A stretch of DNA of 64,000 bases from Paraburkholderia sp. BCC1886 (GTDB lineage Bacteria; Pseudomonadota; Gammaproteobacteria; Burkholderiales; Burkholderiaceae), in the NCBI RefSeq assembly GCF_900996245.1, contig NZ_CAAJGK010000040.1, forward strand, positions 110,239-174,238. Reading direction: 5' to 3'. Shown here in pieces: positions 37,169 to 45,891 of the stretch. Position numbers and translations under genes: made by a program. The notes under the pieces were generated by a model. The model was given only the letters and a program-made list of their open reading frames with translations, did not search any database and was not told the origin of the DNA. Numbering within the stretch: position 1 is the stretch's first letter; each line of letters begins with the position of its first letter.

Positions 37169-37675
37169 TCAGACTTTGCCCTGCGCCACTTCTTCCGGTT
37201 TCAGCTCGACGATCGCGTCGAGCGCTTCTTTCACGTCCAGCGCGTATTTGGCCAGCCGCCTCTGCTCGTCCGTCTCGGGCACGAACGCCGGCACCGGCAC
37301 GGGACGACCGTTCTCGTTGACCGCGACCATCACGACCAGGCAGTCGGTGGTTTGCAGCAACTCGCCGCCCTTCGGATCGCCCGCCTGCACGGACACGTGA
37401 ATATGCATGCTGGTCCGGCCGGTCGCCACCACGCGGGCGCGCAATTCGACCAGATTGCCGACCAGAATCGGCCGGCGAAAGCGGATATTGCCCACGCTGA
37501 CCGTCACGCAATAGCGCCCCGACCACACGGCCGCGCACGCGTAGGCCGTTTCGTCGATCCATTTCATCAGGGCGCCGCCGTGCACCTTGCCGCCGAAATT
37601 GACGGAAATCGGCTCGGCGAGAAAGCGGAAAGTGGTTTCCGAACGGTCCAGCGGCGCAACGGGTTGGGTGCTCAT
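37169..37675 (-). CDS. Hot-dog fold acyl-CoA thioesterase
   Basis: 168 aa, YciA/YbgC-like. The hot-dog active-site stretch NFGGKVHGGALMKWIDETAY is clear, with SVGNIRFRRPILVGNLVELRARV on the next strands. Hydrolyses acyl-CoAs; chain preference unknown. The C-terminal tail is Lys/Glu-rich. Start at 37675 fits family; the longer frame to 37705 was dropped. Confidence 0.9.
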   Translation of the reverse strand: MSTQPVAPLDRSETTFRFLAEPISVNFGGKVHGGALMKWIDETAYACAAVWSGRYCVTVSVGNIRFRRPILVGNLVELRARVVATGRTSMHIHVSVQAGDPKGGELLQTTDCLVVMVAVNENGRPVPVPAFVPETDEQRRLAKYALDVKEALDAIVELKPEEVAQGKV

Positions 37676-37769
37676 GTTGACTCCGGTCAATCGCATGTGG
37701 GGCAAAGGTGGCGATTATACGAGTGCAATATGGCCAAGTCGCGCTCTGTCCGGCGTTTGCTTATGACGC

Positions 37770-37913
37770 TTATTTATGGAAGGTAATGCCTTCGTCGAGG
37801 GTGCCGTACATCGAGATGCTGCCCGTCCCCGCCCCGCCCGACGAACCCGCGCCGCCTTGCGCGCACGCACTGAACAGCAAAACCGCCGCCGCGACGGCCA
37901 GAAACGTTTTCAT
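37770..37913 (-). CDS. 47-residue putative lipoprotein
   Basis: A very short gene with strong features. MKTFLAVAAAVLLFSACAQ is a lipoprotein signal peptide with lipobox FSAC and the lipid-carrying Cys at 17; the mature ~31 residues are Gly/Ser-rich then SISMYGTLDEGITFHK. Small Burkholderia lipoproteins with a MYGT-DEG-like ending seem to exist, from memory only. Too short for general gene finders. Just upstream (on its strand) is a long hairpin. Confidence 0.65.
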   Translation of the reverse strand: MKTFLAVAAAVLLFSACAQGGAGSSGGAGTGSISMYGTLDEGITFHK

Positions 37914-37954
37914 GACTGCGATTTCCCACGAAGACAGACCTGGATTCTAGCCTG

Positions 37955-37987
37955 GCCACCTTGCGCTACGCTGGAGCGCAAGGTGGC
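37955..37987. promoter_or_regulatory. 13-bp perfect inverted repeat between lipoprotein and ArsR-type regulator
   Basis: GCCACCTTGCGCT and AGCGCAAGGTGGC flank a seven-base spacer ACGCTGG. It lies 42 bp before the small lipoprotein start and 133 bp before the regulator start. No T-run follows on either strand, so an operator or 5' RNA hairpin fits better than a terminator. TAGAAT on the minus strand beside it may be the lipoprotein -10. Confidence 0.6.
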
Positions 37988-38120
37988 GACCGGGGCAGCG
38001 GGAGCGATGCGCGGGGATTCGATTGTTCACGCCAGACTGAAACGTCGCGTGCCGCGAGCGTTTAAAGTCGATACGACAGCGCGCCGCCGCCAACACCGCC
38101 CCCGCTCACCGGAGACCTCC

Positions 38121-38834
38121 ATGACCACCCACCCGACAGACGAACCGCAGCACTTCCCCGGTTTGAGCCGCATCGGCGCCCTGCTCGCCGACCCGGGGCG
38201 CGCCGCGATGCTCTGGTCGCTGATGGACGGCAGCGCGCGACCCGCCGGCGAACTCACGATGATCGCGGGACTCTCGCCCTCGGCGGCCAGCGCCCATCTC
38301 GCGCGCCTGACCGACGGCGGCCTGCTGGCGGCCGAGGTGCGCGGACGGCATCGCTATTTCCGCATTGCCTCGCCGGAAATCGCAGCGTCGATCGAAGCGC
38401 TCGCCAACGTCGCGCAAGCCACCGCGCCGCAGCGGCCGACGCCGCGGCCCGTGCGCACGGTGCCGTCGGACATGCGTTACGCGCGTACCTGTTACGACCA
38501 TATGGCCGGCGAACTGTCGGTGCGTGTGTTCGAACGGCTGGTCGGGAGCGGCCTGCTGACGCTGCACGGCACGTCGCTGGAGGCGACGCCCGCTGGGGCG
38601 GCACGCCTCGCCGACTGGGGCATCGAGTTGTCGGCCGAGAAAAGCCGCCGGCGCCGCTTCGCCTGCACCTGTCCCGACTGGAGCGAACGCCGCCCGCATC
38701 TGGGCGGCGCACTCGGCGCGGCGCTGCTGTCGTCGTGGTCCGCACAGGGCTGGGTCGAACGCACCGCGCGGCCGCGGATTCTACGCATCACGCCGGCTGG
38801 GCATCGTCACTTCGACGCGTTTCTCGCAGGCTGA
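38121..38834 (+). CDS. ArsR-type winged-helix transcriptional regulator
   Basis: 237 aa. The N-terminal ~80 residues are a winged helix (LADPGRAAMLWSLMDGSARPAGELTM, LSPSAASAHLARLTDGGLL, VRGRHRYFRI). The C-terminal half is longer than in classical ArsR and carries FACTCPDWSERRPHLGG with two cysteines, which could sense metal or redox. GGAG precedes the ATG. Divergent from the small lipoprotein across the inverted repeat, so it may control it. Confidence 0.88.
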   Translation: MTTHPTDEPQHFPGLSRIGALLADPGRAAMLWSLMDGSARPAGELTMIAGLSPSAASAHLARLTDGGLLAAEVRGRHRYFRIASPEIAASIEALANVAQATAPQRPTPRPVRTVPSDMRYARTCYDHMAGELSVRVFERLVGSGLLTLHGTSLEATPAGAARLADWGIELSAEKSRRRRFACTCPDWSERRPHLGGALGAALLSSWSAQGWVERTARPRILRITPAGHRHFDAFLAG

Positions 38835-38992
38835 CCTTTGGATTCGCGCGGTCCGCCGCCGACCGCCGCGTCATCGAGACCTTTTGTTACACGCTGATGC
38901 CAGGGCCTTACAAAAGTGCGGGCCTTGAAACAAACGCCGCAGGTACAGTGATCCACGGATACGGCAGGTGCCGTCTCCGCTGGAGAACGATC

Positions 38993-41467
38993 ATGAGACC
39001 ACTGGCCACCATCCCCTATTCCGCTCATCGCACGCTGCGTTACACGCTGATCGCCGCAGCGACTTTTCTGTTAGCCGCTCAAGCCGCATTTGCCCAGACC
39101 ACCGCGCAGACCGTCGATCCGGCGCAGCAGGCAGCGTCTGCCCAGAATCCGGACACCGATCCGCCGGGCCGCGTCGCGCGGCTGAACTACACGGCGGGCA
39201 CGGTGACCACCGAACCGGCCGGCGCGACCGACTGGTCCTATGCGCAGATCAACCGTCCGCTCACGACCGGCGATCAGTTGTGGAACGACCGCAATGCGCG
39301 CTCGGAACTGCACATCGGCTCGACCGCCGTGCGTCTGGGCGAATCGACCAGCCTCGACCTGCTGGCGCTCGACGACGACAGCGCGCAACTGAAGGTCGTG
39401 CAGGGCAGCCTGTCGGCACGCGTGCGGGAACTGCCGCCGGGCACGTCGTACGAAATCGATACGCCGAATCTCGCGCTCGGCCTGAACGGTCCCGGCGACT
39501 ACCGGGTCGACGTCGCGCCGGACGGCAGCAGCACCACCGTCACCGTGCGCAGCGGCAGCGCGACGGTGTACGGCGAGAACGGTCAGGTGCCGGTGGCGGC
39601 GGGTCAGCAGATCCGCTTTGCGGGCACGAATTTGCAGCAGAGCGCGAACAACGGCGCGCCCGGCCTCGACGCGTTCGACCAGTGGGCGATGAGCCGCGAT
39701 GCCGCGGAGGACCGCTCGGTGTCGGCGCGCTATGTGTCGCGCGATATTCCCGGCTATCAGGATCTGGACGCTAACGGCACGTGGCGCAGCAGTCCGCAGT
39801 ACGGCGAGGTGTGGGTGCCGCGTGCGACGCCGGCGGGCTGGGCGCCTTATCACGACGGCCACTGGGTCTGGCAGGCGCCATGGGGCTGGACCTGGGTCGA
39901 CGACGCGCCGTGGGGCTTCGCCCCTTACCACTACGGACGCTGGGCCTATGTCGACGACGCCTGGGCCTGGGTGCCGGGGCCGGTCGTCGAGGACGCGCCG
40001 CCGGTGTATGCGCCGGCGCTGGTCGCCTTCGTCGGCAACGACGGCGGCGGCGCGGACTGGGGGGTGAATCTGGCGATAGGCGGCGCGATCGCGGCGGGCG
40101 TGGCGTGGTTCCCGCTCGGTCCGGGCGAAGCGTGGCATCCGCATTGGGGCGATCGCGATCACTGGAGCCCGCGCTATTACCAGCGCGTCAACGAGTACAA
40201 CCGCAACGTGACGAACGTGAATGTCACGAATATCCACAACACCTACATCAACTATCGCGCGCCGGGCGGCTTGACGGCCGTGCCGGCGACGGCTTTCGTG
40301 CACGGTCAGCCGGTCGGCCGCTTCGCGCAGCGGGTCGATCCGCAGCAATGGCGCAACGCGCGCATCAATCCTGGAGCGCCGGGCATTGCGCCGGTGCGGG
40401 AGAGCTTCGGGCCGGGACTGCGCAATGCCAATTTCCGGCCTGGCGCGGGCGCAATGGCGCGTCCGGTGATGGCGACGCGTAGTCCCACGCTGCCGGCCGC
40501 TTATCACGACAGTCTCGCGCAGCGTTTTGCACAAAGCGGCGGGCGCGTGCCCGGCGCGGGTCAGCCGATCGTGCGCACTTCCGTGCCGGCGCATATGACG
40601 GCTGGCATGGGCGTTCCGTCGATGCAGAACGTACGTGTCGTGCAGTCGCATCAGGCGGGACGGATGCCTGGGGCGGCGCCGGGGGCGCCGGGTGGGCAAG
40701 GCGCGCCCGGCGGAATGCAGGCGGGGCAGCGGCCGGGTGAAGGGATGGGCGGTGCGCCGGCGGCGCGTCCGGGCATGCCGCCGCAGATGGCTAACGTGCG
40801 GGCGCAGCCAGCTGAGGCGCAGCGCTCAGGTAATGGCGTGCCGCGTCCTCCGCAGGCCAACGTCGGCGGACAGAATGGTTTCGCGCAGCAGCAACGTGGG
40901 ATGCCACAGCAAGCCGGCGCGGAAGCTCGTCGCGAGCCGGTTTGGGGCCAGCCGCATACGCCGATGGCGCAGCAGGGTGCGCAAGCCCAGCAGAACCTGC
41001 GGGAACAGACAAGAGCGGGTGAGACGGCTCGCCCGGAACCTCAAGCCAACGGCGGCAGACCTCAGCAGGCCGCCCCGCATCCGGCGGAGAATCCGGCGAC
41101 GGTGCAACAGGCGCGGCAAGCGGAGTTTCGTCCGCAAGGCGAGCGTCCGGCAGGTGCGCAGGCACCGCGTTTTGCACAAGGTCAGGCGCAGGAGCAGACG
41201 CGTCAGGAGTTTCATCCGCAGCAGATTCAGCAGCCGCGGCAGGAAACGCGGCAGGAGCCGCGTCAGGAGCCTGTCCGTCAGCAACAGCCTCGGCAGGAAT
41301 TTCATCCGCAGCAGGCGCAGCAGCAGCCTCGGCAGGAATTTCATCCGCAGCAGGCGCAGCAGCAACCGCATCCGCAGCAACAGCAACAGCAACCGCAGCG
41401 CGCCGAGCAACATCCCGGCGGCGGTGGTGGCGGCGGTGGGAATCACGACGATCACCACAGAAGCTGA
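38993..41467 (+). CDS. Large secreted FecR-like/DUF6600 protein with Gln/Pro-rich tail
   Basis: 824 aa. Signal peptide ~1-35 ending AQAAFA. Residues ~55-190 resemble FecR-type beta domains (LHIGSTAVRLGESTSLDLLAL). Residues ~250-345 are Trp-rich (GWAPYHDGHWVWQAPWGWTW, WVDDAPWGFAPYHYGRWAYV), the DUF6600 pattern. After ~400 the chain is low complexity, ending in Gln/Pro/His repeats and a Gly/His tail. Likely periplasmic or surface envelope protein of unknown role. The long frame upstream of 38993 is not used because it lacks the signal peptide. Confidence 0.85.
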   Translation: MRPLATIPYSAHRTLRYTLIAAATFLLAAQAAFAQTTAQTVDPAQQAASAQNPDTDPPGRVARLNYTAGTVTTEPAGATDWSYAQINRPLTTGDQLWNDRNARSELHIGSTAVRLGESTSLDLLALDDDSAQLKVVQGSLSARVRELPPGTSYEIDTPNLALGLNGPGDYRVDVAPDGSSTTVTVRSGSATVYGENGQVPVAAGQQIRFAGTNLQQSANNGAPGLDAFDQWAMSRDAAEDRSVSARYVSRDIPGYQDLDANGTWRSSPQYGEVWVPRATPAGWAPYHDGHWVWQAPWGWTWVDDAPWGFAPYHYGRWAYVDDAWAWVPGPVVEDAPPVYAPALVAFVGNDGGGADWGVNLAIGGAIAAGVAWFPLGPGEAWHPHWGDRDHWSPRYYQRVNEYNRNVTNVNVTNIHNTYINYRAPGGLTAVPATAFVHGQPVGRFAQRVDPQQWRNARINPGAPGIAPVRESFGPGLRNANFRPGAGAMARPVMATRSPTLPAAYHDSLAQRFAQSGGRVPGAGQPIVRTSVPAHMTAGMGVPSMQNVRVVQSHQAGRMPGAAPGAPGGQGAPGGMQAGQRPGEGMGGAPAARPGMPPQMANVRAQPAEAQRSGNGVPRPPQANVGGQNGFAQQQRGMPQQAGAEARREPVWGQPHTPMAQQGAQAQQNLREQTRAGETARPEPQANGGRPQQAAPHPAENPATVQQARQAEFRPQGERPAGAQAPRFAQGQAQEQTRQEFHPQQIQQPRQETRQEPRQEPVRQQQPRQEFHPQQAQQQPRQEFHPQQAQQQPHPQQQQQQPQRAEQHPGGGGGGGGNHDDHHRS
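41201..41400 (+). repeat. 39-bp coding repeats (RQEFHPQQAQQQP units)
   Basis: Two perfect or near-perfect 39-bp units start at 41291 and 41330, each coding RQEFHPQQAQQQP; a degenerate unit begins near 41201. They lie at the 3' end of the FecR-like gene and are candidates for length variation. Confidence 0.85.
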
Positions 41468-41509
41468 CACCGGGTTACCGACCGCTACCAGCCTCACTGG
41501 CGCAGATGG

Positions 41510-41546
41510 AAAAAGCCCCCGCGATTTACATCGCAGGGGCTTTTTT
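41510..41546. terminator. Bidirectional terminator between FecR-like gene and thyA
   Basis: Long stem AAAAGCCCC...GGGGCTTTT with a GCGAT/ATCGC inner part and TTAC loop, T-run on both strands; serves the convergent genes. Confidence 0.9.
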
Positions 41547-41570
41547 CGAATCTGCAGCCGGCAAAGGGTT

Positions 41571-42542
41571 TCACACCGCCATTGGCGCCGTCAACGGCTC
41601 ATGATGCCGGTAGCCGACCAGCGAGAAATCCGACGGCTCGATTTTCTCGAGCCATTCGGGCTCGTACACGCCGGTCTTCGCATAGTCCGGCACGCGGTCC
41701 GAGATAGCGAATGCGGGGCTCTCGTACGGTTCGCGCGTCAACTGCTGCTGCAGCATGTCGAGCTGATTTTCGTAGATATGCGCGTCACCGATGAAATAGG
41801 TGAACCAGCGCGGCGTGTAACCGGTCAGCCGGCCCACCAGATGCAGCAGCGCCGCGCCTTCCGTCAGATTGAACGGCGTGCCGAGACCCACGTCGTTGCT
41901 GCGGATATAAAGACACAGCGAAATTTCCTTGCGCGCAACATTCGGCAGGAACTGATACAGCAGATGACACGCCGGCAACGCGATCTGATCCAGCACCGCC
42001 GGGTTCCACGCATGAAACAGAATCCGCCGGTCGGCCGGGTTCTGCATGATCGTGTCCAGACACTGACGCAACTGGTCGATCGCCTTGTAAAGCAGCACCT
42101 TGCGGCTGCCCTGCTCGTCGAACTCGGTCACGACCTGGAAGCCGCGCTCCTGTGCGTCGGTCAACTGCGCAGCGGCGCTTGCATCCAGCACCTTGTAGGC
42201 CGGCCACTGACGCCACTGCACGCCGTACACATCGCCGAGATCGTCGGGGCCTTCGCGGTACGGATTAGCCAGCCATTGCGGATTCTGATTGGCGTTCGCG
42301 TCCCACACCTTGCAGCCGAGATCGCGAAAATCCGCGGCACTGCGCGACGCGCGCAGAAAACCCACCAGTTCGCCGACCGCCGACTTGAACGCCAGCTTTT
42401 TCGTGGTGACCGCCGGAAAGCCCTGCTGGAGGTCGAAGCGCAACATCGCGCCGGGCAAGCTGATGGTACGGATGCCCGTGCGGTTCTCCTGCCACGTACC
42501 GGTGTCGAGAATCGTGCGGACGAGGTCGAGGTATTGTTTCAT
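41571..42542 (-). CDS. thyA: Thymidylate synthase
   Basis: Methylates dUMP to dTMP with methylene-THF. 323 aa, the longer bacterial form (E. coli is 264; the extra ~55 residues form an insert in the small domain). Catalytic Cys in [10 protein letters not shown], with [11 protein letters not shown] before it, and [28 protein letters not shown] precedes the ATG. folA, which recycles the folate, is 2.7 kb away in the opposite direction. Confidence 0.96.
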   Translation of the reverse strand: MKQYLDLVRTILDTGTWQENRTGIRTISLPGAMLRFDLQQGFPAVTTKKLAFKSAVGELVGFLRASRSAADFRDLGCKVWDANANQNPQWLANPYREGPDDLGDVYGVQWRQWPAYKVLDASAAAQLTDAQERGFQVVTEFDEQGSRKVLLYKAIDQLRQCLDTIMQNPADRRILFHAWNPAVLDQIALPACHLLYQFLPNVARKEISLCLYIRSNDVGLGTPFNLTEGAALLHLVGRLTGYTPRWFTYFIGDAHIYENQLDMLQQQLTREPYESPAFAISDRVPDYAKTGVYEPEWLEKIEPSDFSLVGYRHHEPLTAPMAV

Positions 42543-42829
42543 GCGGGTTCCTTCGACGGGACGCTTGCCGGACTCGGGCGTGCGCCACGGAAATTGGCGA
42601 AAAACCCGATTTTAGCAAGCGCGGCCCGCTGCCGTCCGATCGAGCCGCGCAGCGTTGAAAAATCGACGCGACAGACCGAACCACTACGAGCCGAGCGCGC
42701 GTAGTCGTTAAAGCAGCGATAGGGATGATTGCAAGGCGAGAAAACAGAAGCGTTATAACGGCCCGCGAGACCCGCGAGGCACGTCAAACGTTTAACTACG
42801 GTTCATCTGCAACGGTCCTTCGGCTCCTC

Positions 42830-44230
42830 TCAAAGATGCGGCACTGAAGCCGGCAATTCGCCGCCGTGCGACGCGTTGCTCAGTGGTTCGGTTTCCATGT
42901 GACGCATACCGTGCGAACACAGCAGGCGATACAGGGTGACCCGCGAGATGCCGAGTTCCTGGGCCGCATCGCCGAGCCGTCCGCGATGGCGCAGCAGAGC
43001 CAGTTCGATGGCCTGCCGCTCGGCGGCTTCACGCGCCTGCGCAAGCGACACCGGCACGATCTCGACATACTCGCCGAGTTCCAGGTCGCGCGCCGTGATG
43101 GCCCGCCCTTCCGACATTACGATGGCGCGCCGCACCCGGTTGATCAGTTCGCGCACATTGCCCGGCCAGCCGTAGTTGTGCAGCGCGGCGATCGCGTCCG
43201 GCGCGAAACCCCGCAGCCGGCGACTCGCGTCTTTCTTGAAGCGCTCCAGCATGTGCCGCGCGAGCAGTTCGATGTCCTTGCCGCGCGCGCGCAGCGGAGG
43301 TTCGTCGATCTGCAGCACGCACAAACGGTGATACAGGTCCGAGCGAAACCGCCCTTCGATCATCGCCGCCGTCATATCCACGTGCGTGGCGGAGATGATG
43401 CGCACGTCGACGTCGATCGCACCGTGACCGCCCAGCCGTTCGACTTTGCGTTCCTGCAGGAAGCGCAGCAGGCTTGCCTGGCTTTCGAGCGGCAGATCGC
43501 CGATTTCGTCGAGGAACAGCGTGCCGCCATTGGCGGCTTCCACGCGGCCGATCTTGCGCTGATTGGCGCCGGTAAACGCGCCGCGCTCGTAGCCGAACAG
43601 TTCGGATTGCAACAGATGCGGCGGAATCGCACCGCAGTTGATCGGCACGAACGGCGCATTGCGGCGCGCCGAGCGTTCGTGAATCGCCACCGCGGTCAAT
43701 TCCTTGCCAGTGCCCGATTCGCCGGAGATAAACACCGGCGCGTCAGTCATGGCCACTTTGCGGATGGAGCGGAACAGCGCAAGCATCGCATCGCACGAGC
43801 CGACCATCTCGCCTTCTGCACCTTGCGATGCGTCGTTCGAAGCCGGTTCGCCGAGAGACACCATGCCGTAAGCGTGACCGACGGAATCGACGATACGGTC
43901 GCCTGAGTAGGGCACCGTGACGTAGTCGAAGCAGTAGTCGCGCACGAGCCGGCGCAAGGCCACGTCCTGCAACTGGCCGGGCATCGTCGCCGCGACCCAG
44001 CCGACGTTCGGCAAGGTCAGGCAGGACTCGAAAGCCGCAATTTCGTGCGGCTGGAAATTGCTGGACAGATCGAGCAGTCCGCCCGCTGCCGCACCGGCGC
44101 GAACGGCCCGGCGCACATCGCGCGCCGATCCAACGACTTCGACCTGCCAGCCGCGCTGGTTGAAACGGGTGTTCAATTCCGCGCTAGGGTCGCGCGAAAC
44201 GTAAATCAGTTGCCGCGTTGCGGGTTCCAT
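42830..44230 (-). CDS. Sigma-54 enhancer-binding protein, VpsR-like
   Basis: 466 aa. Residues ~8-130 form a divergent receiver-like domain (LLDLSS with Asp in the usual acceptor zone) like VpsR of Vibrio. The AAA+ core carries Walker A GESGTGKE, the sigma-54 contact loop GAFTGA, Walker B TLFLDEIGDLP and the arginine region FRSDLYHRL. A Fis-type helix-turn-helix ends the protein (LGDAAQELGISRVTLYRLL). It is divergent from a small secreted gene that has a sigma-54 promoter, its most likely target. VpsR-type proteins control exopolysaccharide genes and bind c-di-GMP; that role here is inference. Confidence 0.92.
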   Translation of the reverse strand: MEPATRQLIYVSRDPSAELNTRFNQRGWQVEVVGSARDVRRAVRAGAAAGGLLDLSSNFQPHEIAAFESCLTLPNVGWVAATMPGQLQDVALRRLVRDYCFDYVTVPYSGDRIVDSVGHAYGMVSLGEPASNDASQGAEGEMVGSCDAMLALFRSIRKVAMTDAPVFISGESGTGKELTAVAIHERSARRNAPFVPINCGAIPPHLLQSELFGYERGAFTGANQRKIGRVEAANGGTLFLDEIGDLPLESQASLLRFLQERKVERLGGHGAIDVDVRIISATHVDMTAAMIEGRFRSDLYHRLCVLQIDEPPLRARGKDIELLARHMLERFKKDASRRLRGFAPDAIAALHNYGWPGNVRELINRVRRAIVMSEGRAITARDLELGEYVEIVPVSLAQAREAAERQAIELALLRHRGRLGDAAQELGISRVTLYRLLCSHGMRHMETEPLSNASHGGELPASVPHL

Positions 44231-44629
44231 TCTTCAGATCCTCTCGTCAACGAACGTTAAGGATGATGCACGTACCTGAACCACGTTCAGACACGCTGAC
44301 TCGTCCGGGATTCGCAAAAGCAAAAACCGAACGGCCATTCCATTCCGTGCGGACAGCTGATCCCCAAGAAAGCGGCGTGTGTGTTTAAGACAGCCCGTTA
44401 TCGGACTTTTTTAAGATGAACTTCTTTTTCGAGAGCTTACTATACACGCGCCGCGCGGAAAACAATTATGCGAATTTAATCCGCAAGTGCCCGTTGGGCG
44501 GACCTCCGCTGCTGGAACCGGGGTTATTCAGCCGACCAATGATTTAACGTACGAAGTCTATTGGATTAAGCAGGAAAAAGGTACTTCATACCGTTCGAAT
44601 TAACAATTTACAGGTATTTCCTGCCAATC

Positions 44630-44645
44630 GTTTCAACGTTGAAAC
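44630..44645. promoter_or_regulatory. Perfect 16-bp palindrome, likely activator binding site
   Basis: GTTTCAACGTTGAAAC is self-complementary at every position and lies ~100 bp upstream of the predicted sigma-54 start site, the normal distance of an enhancer element for a dimeric Fis-type activator. The neighbouring sigma-54 activator is the obvious candidate. Confidence 0.7.
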
Positions 44646-44720
44646 ACTTTTGTCCGAATTACGCGAGTAACCCGCGGCATTTACGCGTCGCATTGCGGCT
44701 CAGCAATGGATTGCAAGCAA

Positions 44721-44736
44721 TGGCACGTGTTTCGCT
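44721..44736 (+). promoter_or_regulatory. Sigma-54 promoter (-24/-12)
   Basis: TGGCACG-N4-TCGCT against consensus TGGCACG-N4-TTGCW, one mismatch; the invariant GG and GC are twelve bases apart as required. A transcript would start near 44748, 16 bases before the ATG, leaving room for the GGAG ribosome site. Confidence 0.8.
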
Positions 44737-44763
44737 ATATGTCTCACCAAACGGAGACAAAAT

Positions 44764-45180
44764 ATGCGACAAGGTTTAAGAACCGATTTAAAAACACTCG
44801 CGCGGCGCGCCGCGCTGGGTGGCGCAGTGCTGCTGCACCTGCTGGCGGGCGAAGTTCGCGCGCAGCCGGTTTCAGCAACCGGAGACTTCCCGGGGCCAGT
44901 TTCGATCACACCTTTGACGACCGGCAGACACGGCATTCCGAACGATGGTGCATTTCTGAATCCTATTTTGACGGAGGACCGCACGGCGTCGCCGACGCGT
45001 GCCGCCCCCTCCGGAATGGCCATGAAGACAAGTTCCAGCACGAGCGCCGAAGGCGATTCGCACGTCACTCTGTGGGACGAAATCGCGCCACCCGCGCCGC
45101 GGCCGGTTCCGGTCGACAACACGCGGGCGGCGCAAGGTCATCTAGCGAGCCACGCAGCGAAGCCGACCCGATTGCACTAG
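44764..45180 (+). CDS. Small secreted protein under sigma-54 control
   Basis: 138 aa, not recognised. Arg-rich start with a hydrophobic stretch (ARRAALGGAVLLHLLAGEVRA) makes an export signal with likely cleavage after VRA; the remainder is Pro/Ser/Thr/Ala-rich, without Cys and probably mostly unstructured (FPGPVSITPLTTGRHGIP, LWDEIAPPAPRPVPV). GGAG seven bases before the ATG. Its promoter and upstream palindrome tie it to the divergent sigma-54 activator. Could be an envelope, matrix or signalling factor; function unknown. Confidence 0.78.
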   Translation: MRQGLRTDLKTLARRAALGGAVLLHLLAGEVRAQPVSATGDFPGPVSITPLTTGRHGIPNDGAFLNPILTEDRTASPTRAAPSGMAMKTSSSTSAEGDSHVTLWDEIAPPAPRPVPVDNTRAAQGHLASHAAKPTRLH

Positions 45181-45288
45181 GCGGCCTGCGTGACGCCTCG
45201 CGCCCGCTCCCTGCGAGCGGATTCCGTGCGCCGGGACGGCGAGGCGCCTCAGGTAGAATCCTTCAGGTTACGTACTCCCTTCCATTCG

Positions 45289-45789
45289 ATGACGACGCTT
45301 ACCCTGATCGTCGCTCGCGCCAACAACGGCGTGATCGGCCGCGACAACCAGTTGCCCTGGCGACTTCCCGAAGACCTCGCGTTTTTCAAACGCACGACCA
45401 TGGGCGCGCCCATCATCATGGGGCGCAAGACGCATGAATCGATCGGCCGGCCGCTGCCGGGGCGCCGCAACATCGTCGTGACACGGGACGCCACGCGCCG
45501 CTTTCAGGGTTGCGACGCGGCCACCAATCTCGCGGATGCCCTCGAACTCGCGGCGCAGGACCAGGCGCCCGAAGCGTTTCTGATCGGCGGTGCGCAGCTG
45601 TATGCGGAAGGCTTGCGGCAAGCGGACAAGCTGATCGTCACCGAAATTTCGGCGGACTTCGCCGGCGACGCCACCTTCCCCGAACTCGACGAACAGGAAT
45701 GGGAAGAGATCGCGCATGAAACGCACCGTGCGGATGCACCGAACGACTTCGACTACGCGTTCGTGACGTACCGGCGCAAGGGCACGTGA
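45289..45789 (+). CDS. folA: Dihydrofolate reductase
   Basis: Reduces dihydrofolate to tetrahydrofolate, replacing folate used by thymidylate synthase; trimethoprim target. 166 aa with [25 protein letters not shown] (substrate site with acidic residue), [23 protein letters not shown] and [13 protein letters not shown] for NADPH. The start at 45289 fits the family; the long upstream frame does not. Confidence 0.95.
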   Translation: MTTLTLIVARANNGVIGRDNQLPWRLPEDLAFFKRTTMGAPIIMGRKTHESIGRPLPGRRNIVVTRDATRRFQGCDAATNLADALELAAQDQAPEAFLIGGAQLYAEGLRQADKLIVTEISADFAGDATFPELDEQEWEEIAHETHRADAPNDFDYAFVTYRRKGT

Positions 45790-45825
45790 GCTCGCCTGAA
45801 CCCACCGTTCTCGCCAGCTCAAATG

Positions 45826-45858
45826 AAAAACGCCACGCATTAACATGCGTGGCGTTTT
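45826..45858. terminator. Bidirectional terminator between folA and pmbA
   Basis: CGCCACGCAT-TAAC-ATGCGTGGCG, ten-base perfect stem, with five A before and four T after; convergent genes share it. Confidence 0.9.
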
Positions 45859-45891
45859 CTTTGCCGCCGGATTCACGTTCGGCGTTCAGTC

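Larger units (their letters stand above)
44231..44763. promoter_or_regulatory. AT-richer intergenic control region of the sigma-54 module
   Basis: 533 bp between divergent genes, notably lower in GC than the surrounding coding DNA. It contains the perfect palindrome at 44630-44645 and the sigma-54 promoter at 44721-44736. Other features are weak: CCAAT/ATTGG at 44536-44564 and ATTGC-AA-GCAAT just before the promoter. No coding sequence is seen. Confidence 0.7.

Noticed and set aside
38735..38992. 86-residue N-terminal extension of the FecR-like protein
   Set aside because: It overlaps the regulator gene and would bury the signal peptide; the ATG at 38993 gives a normal secreted protein.
39071..40699. 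542-aa antisense frame within the FecR-like gene
   Set aside because: Arg/Ala/His-rich shadow of a GC-rich low-complexity gene.
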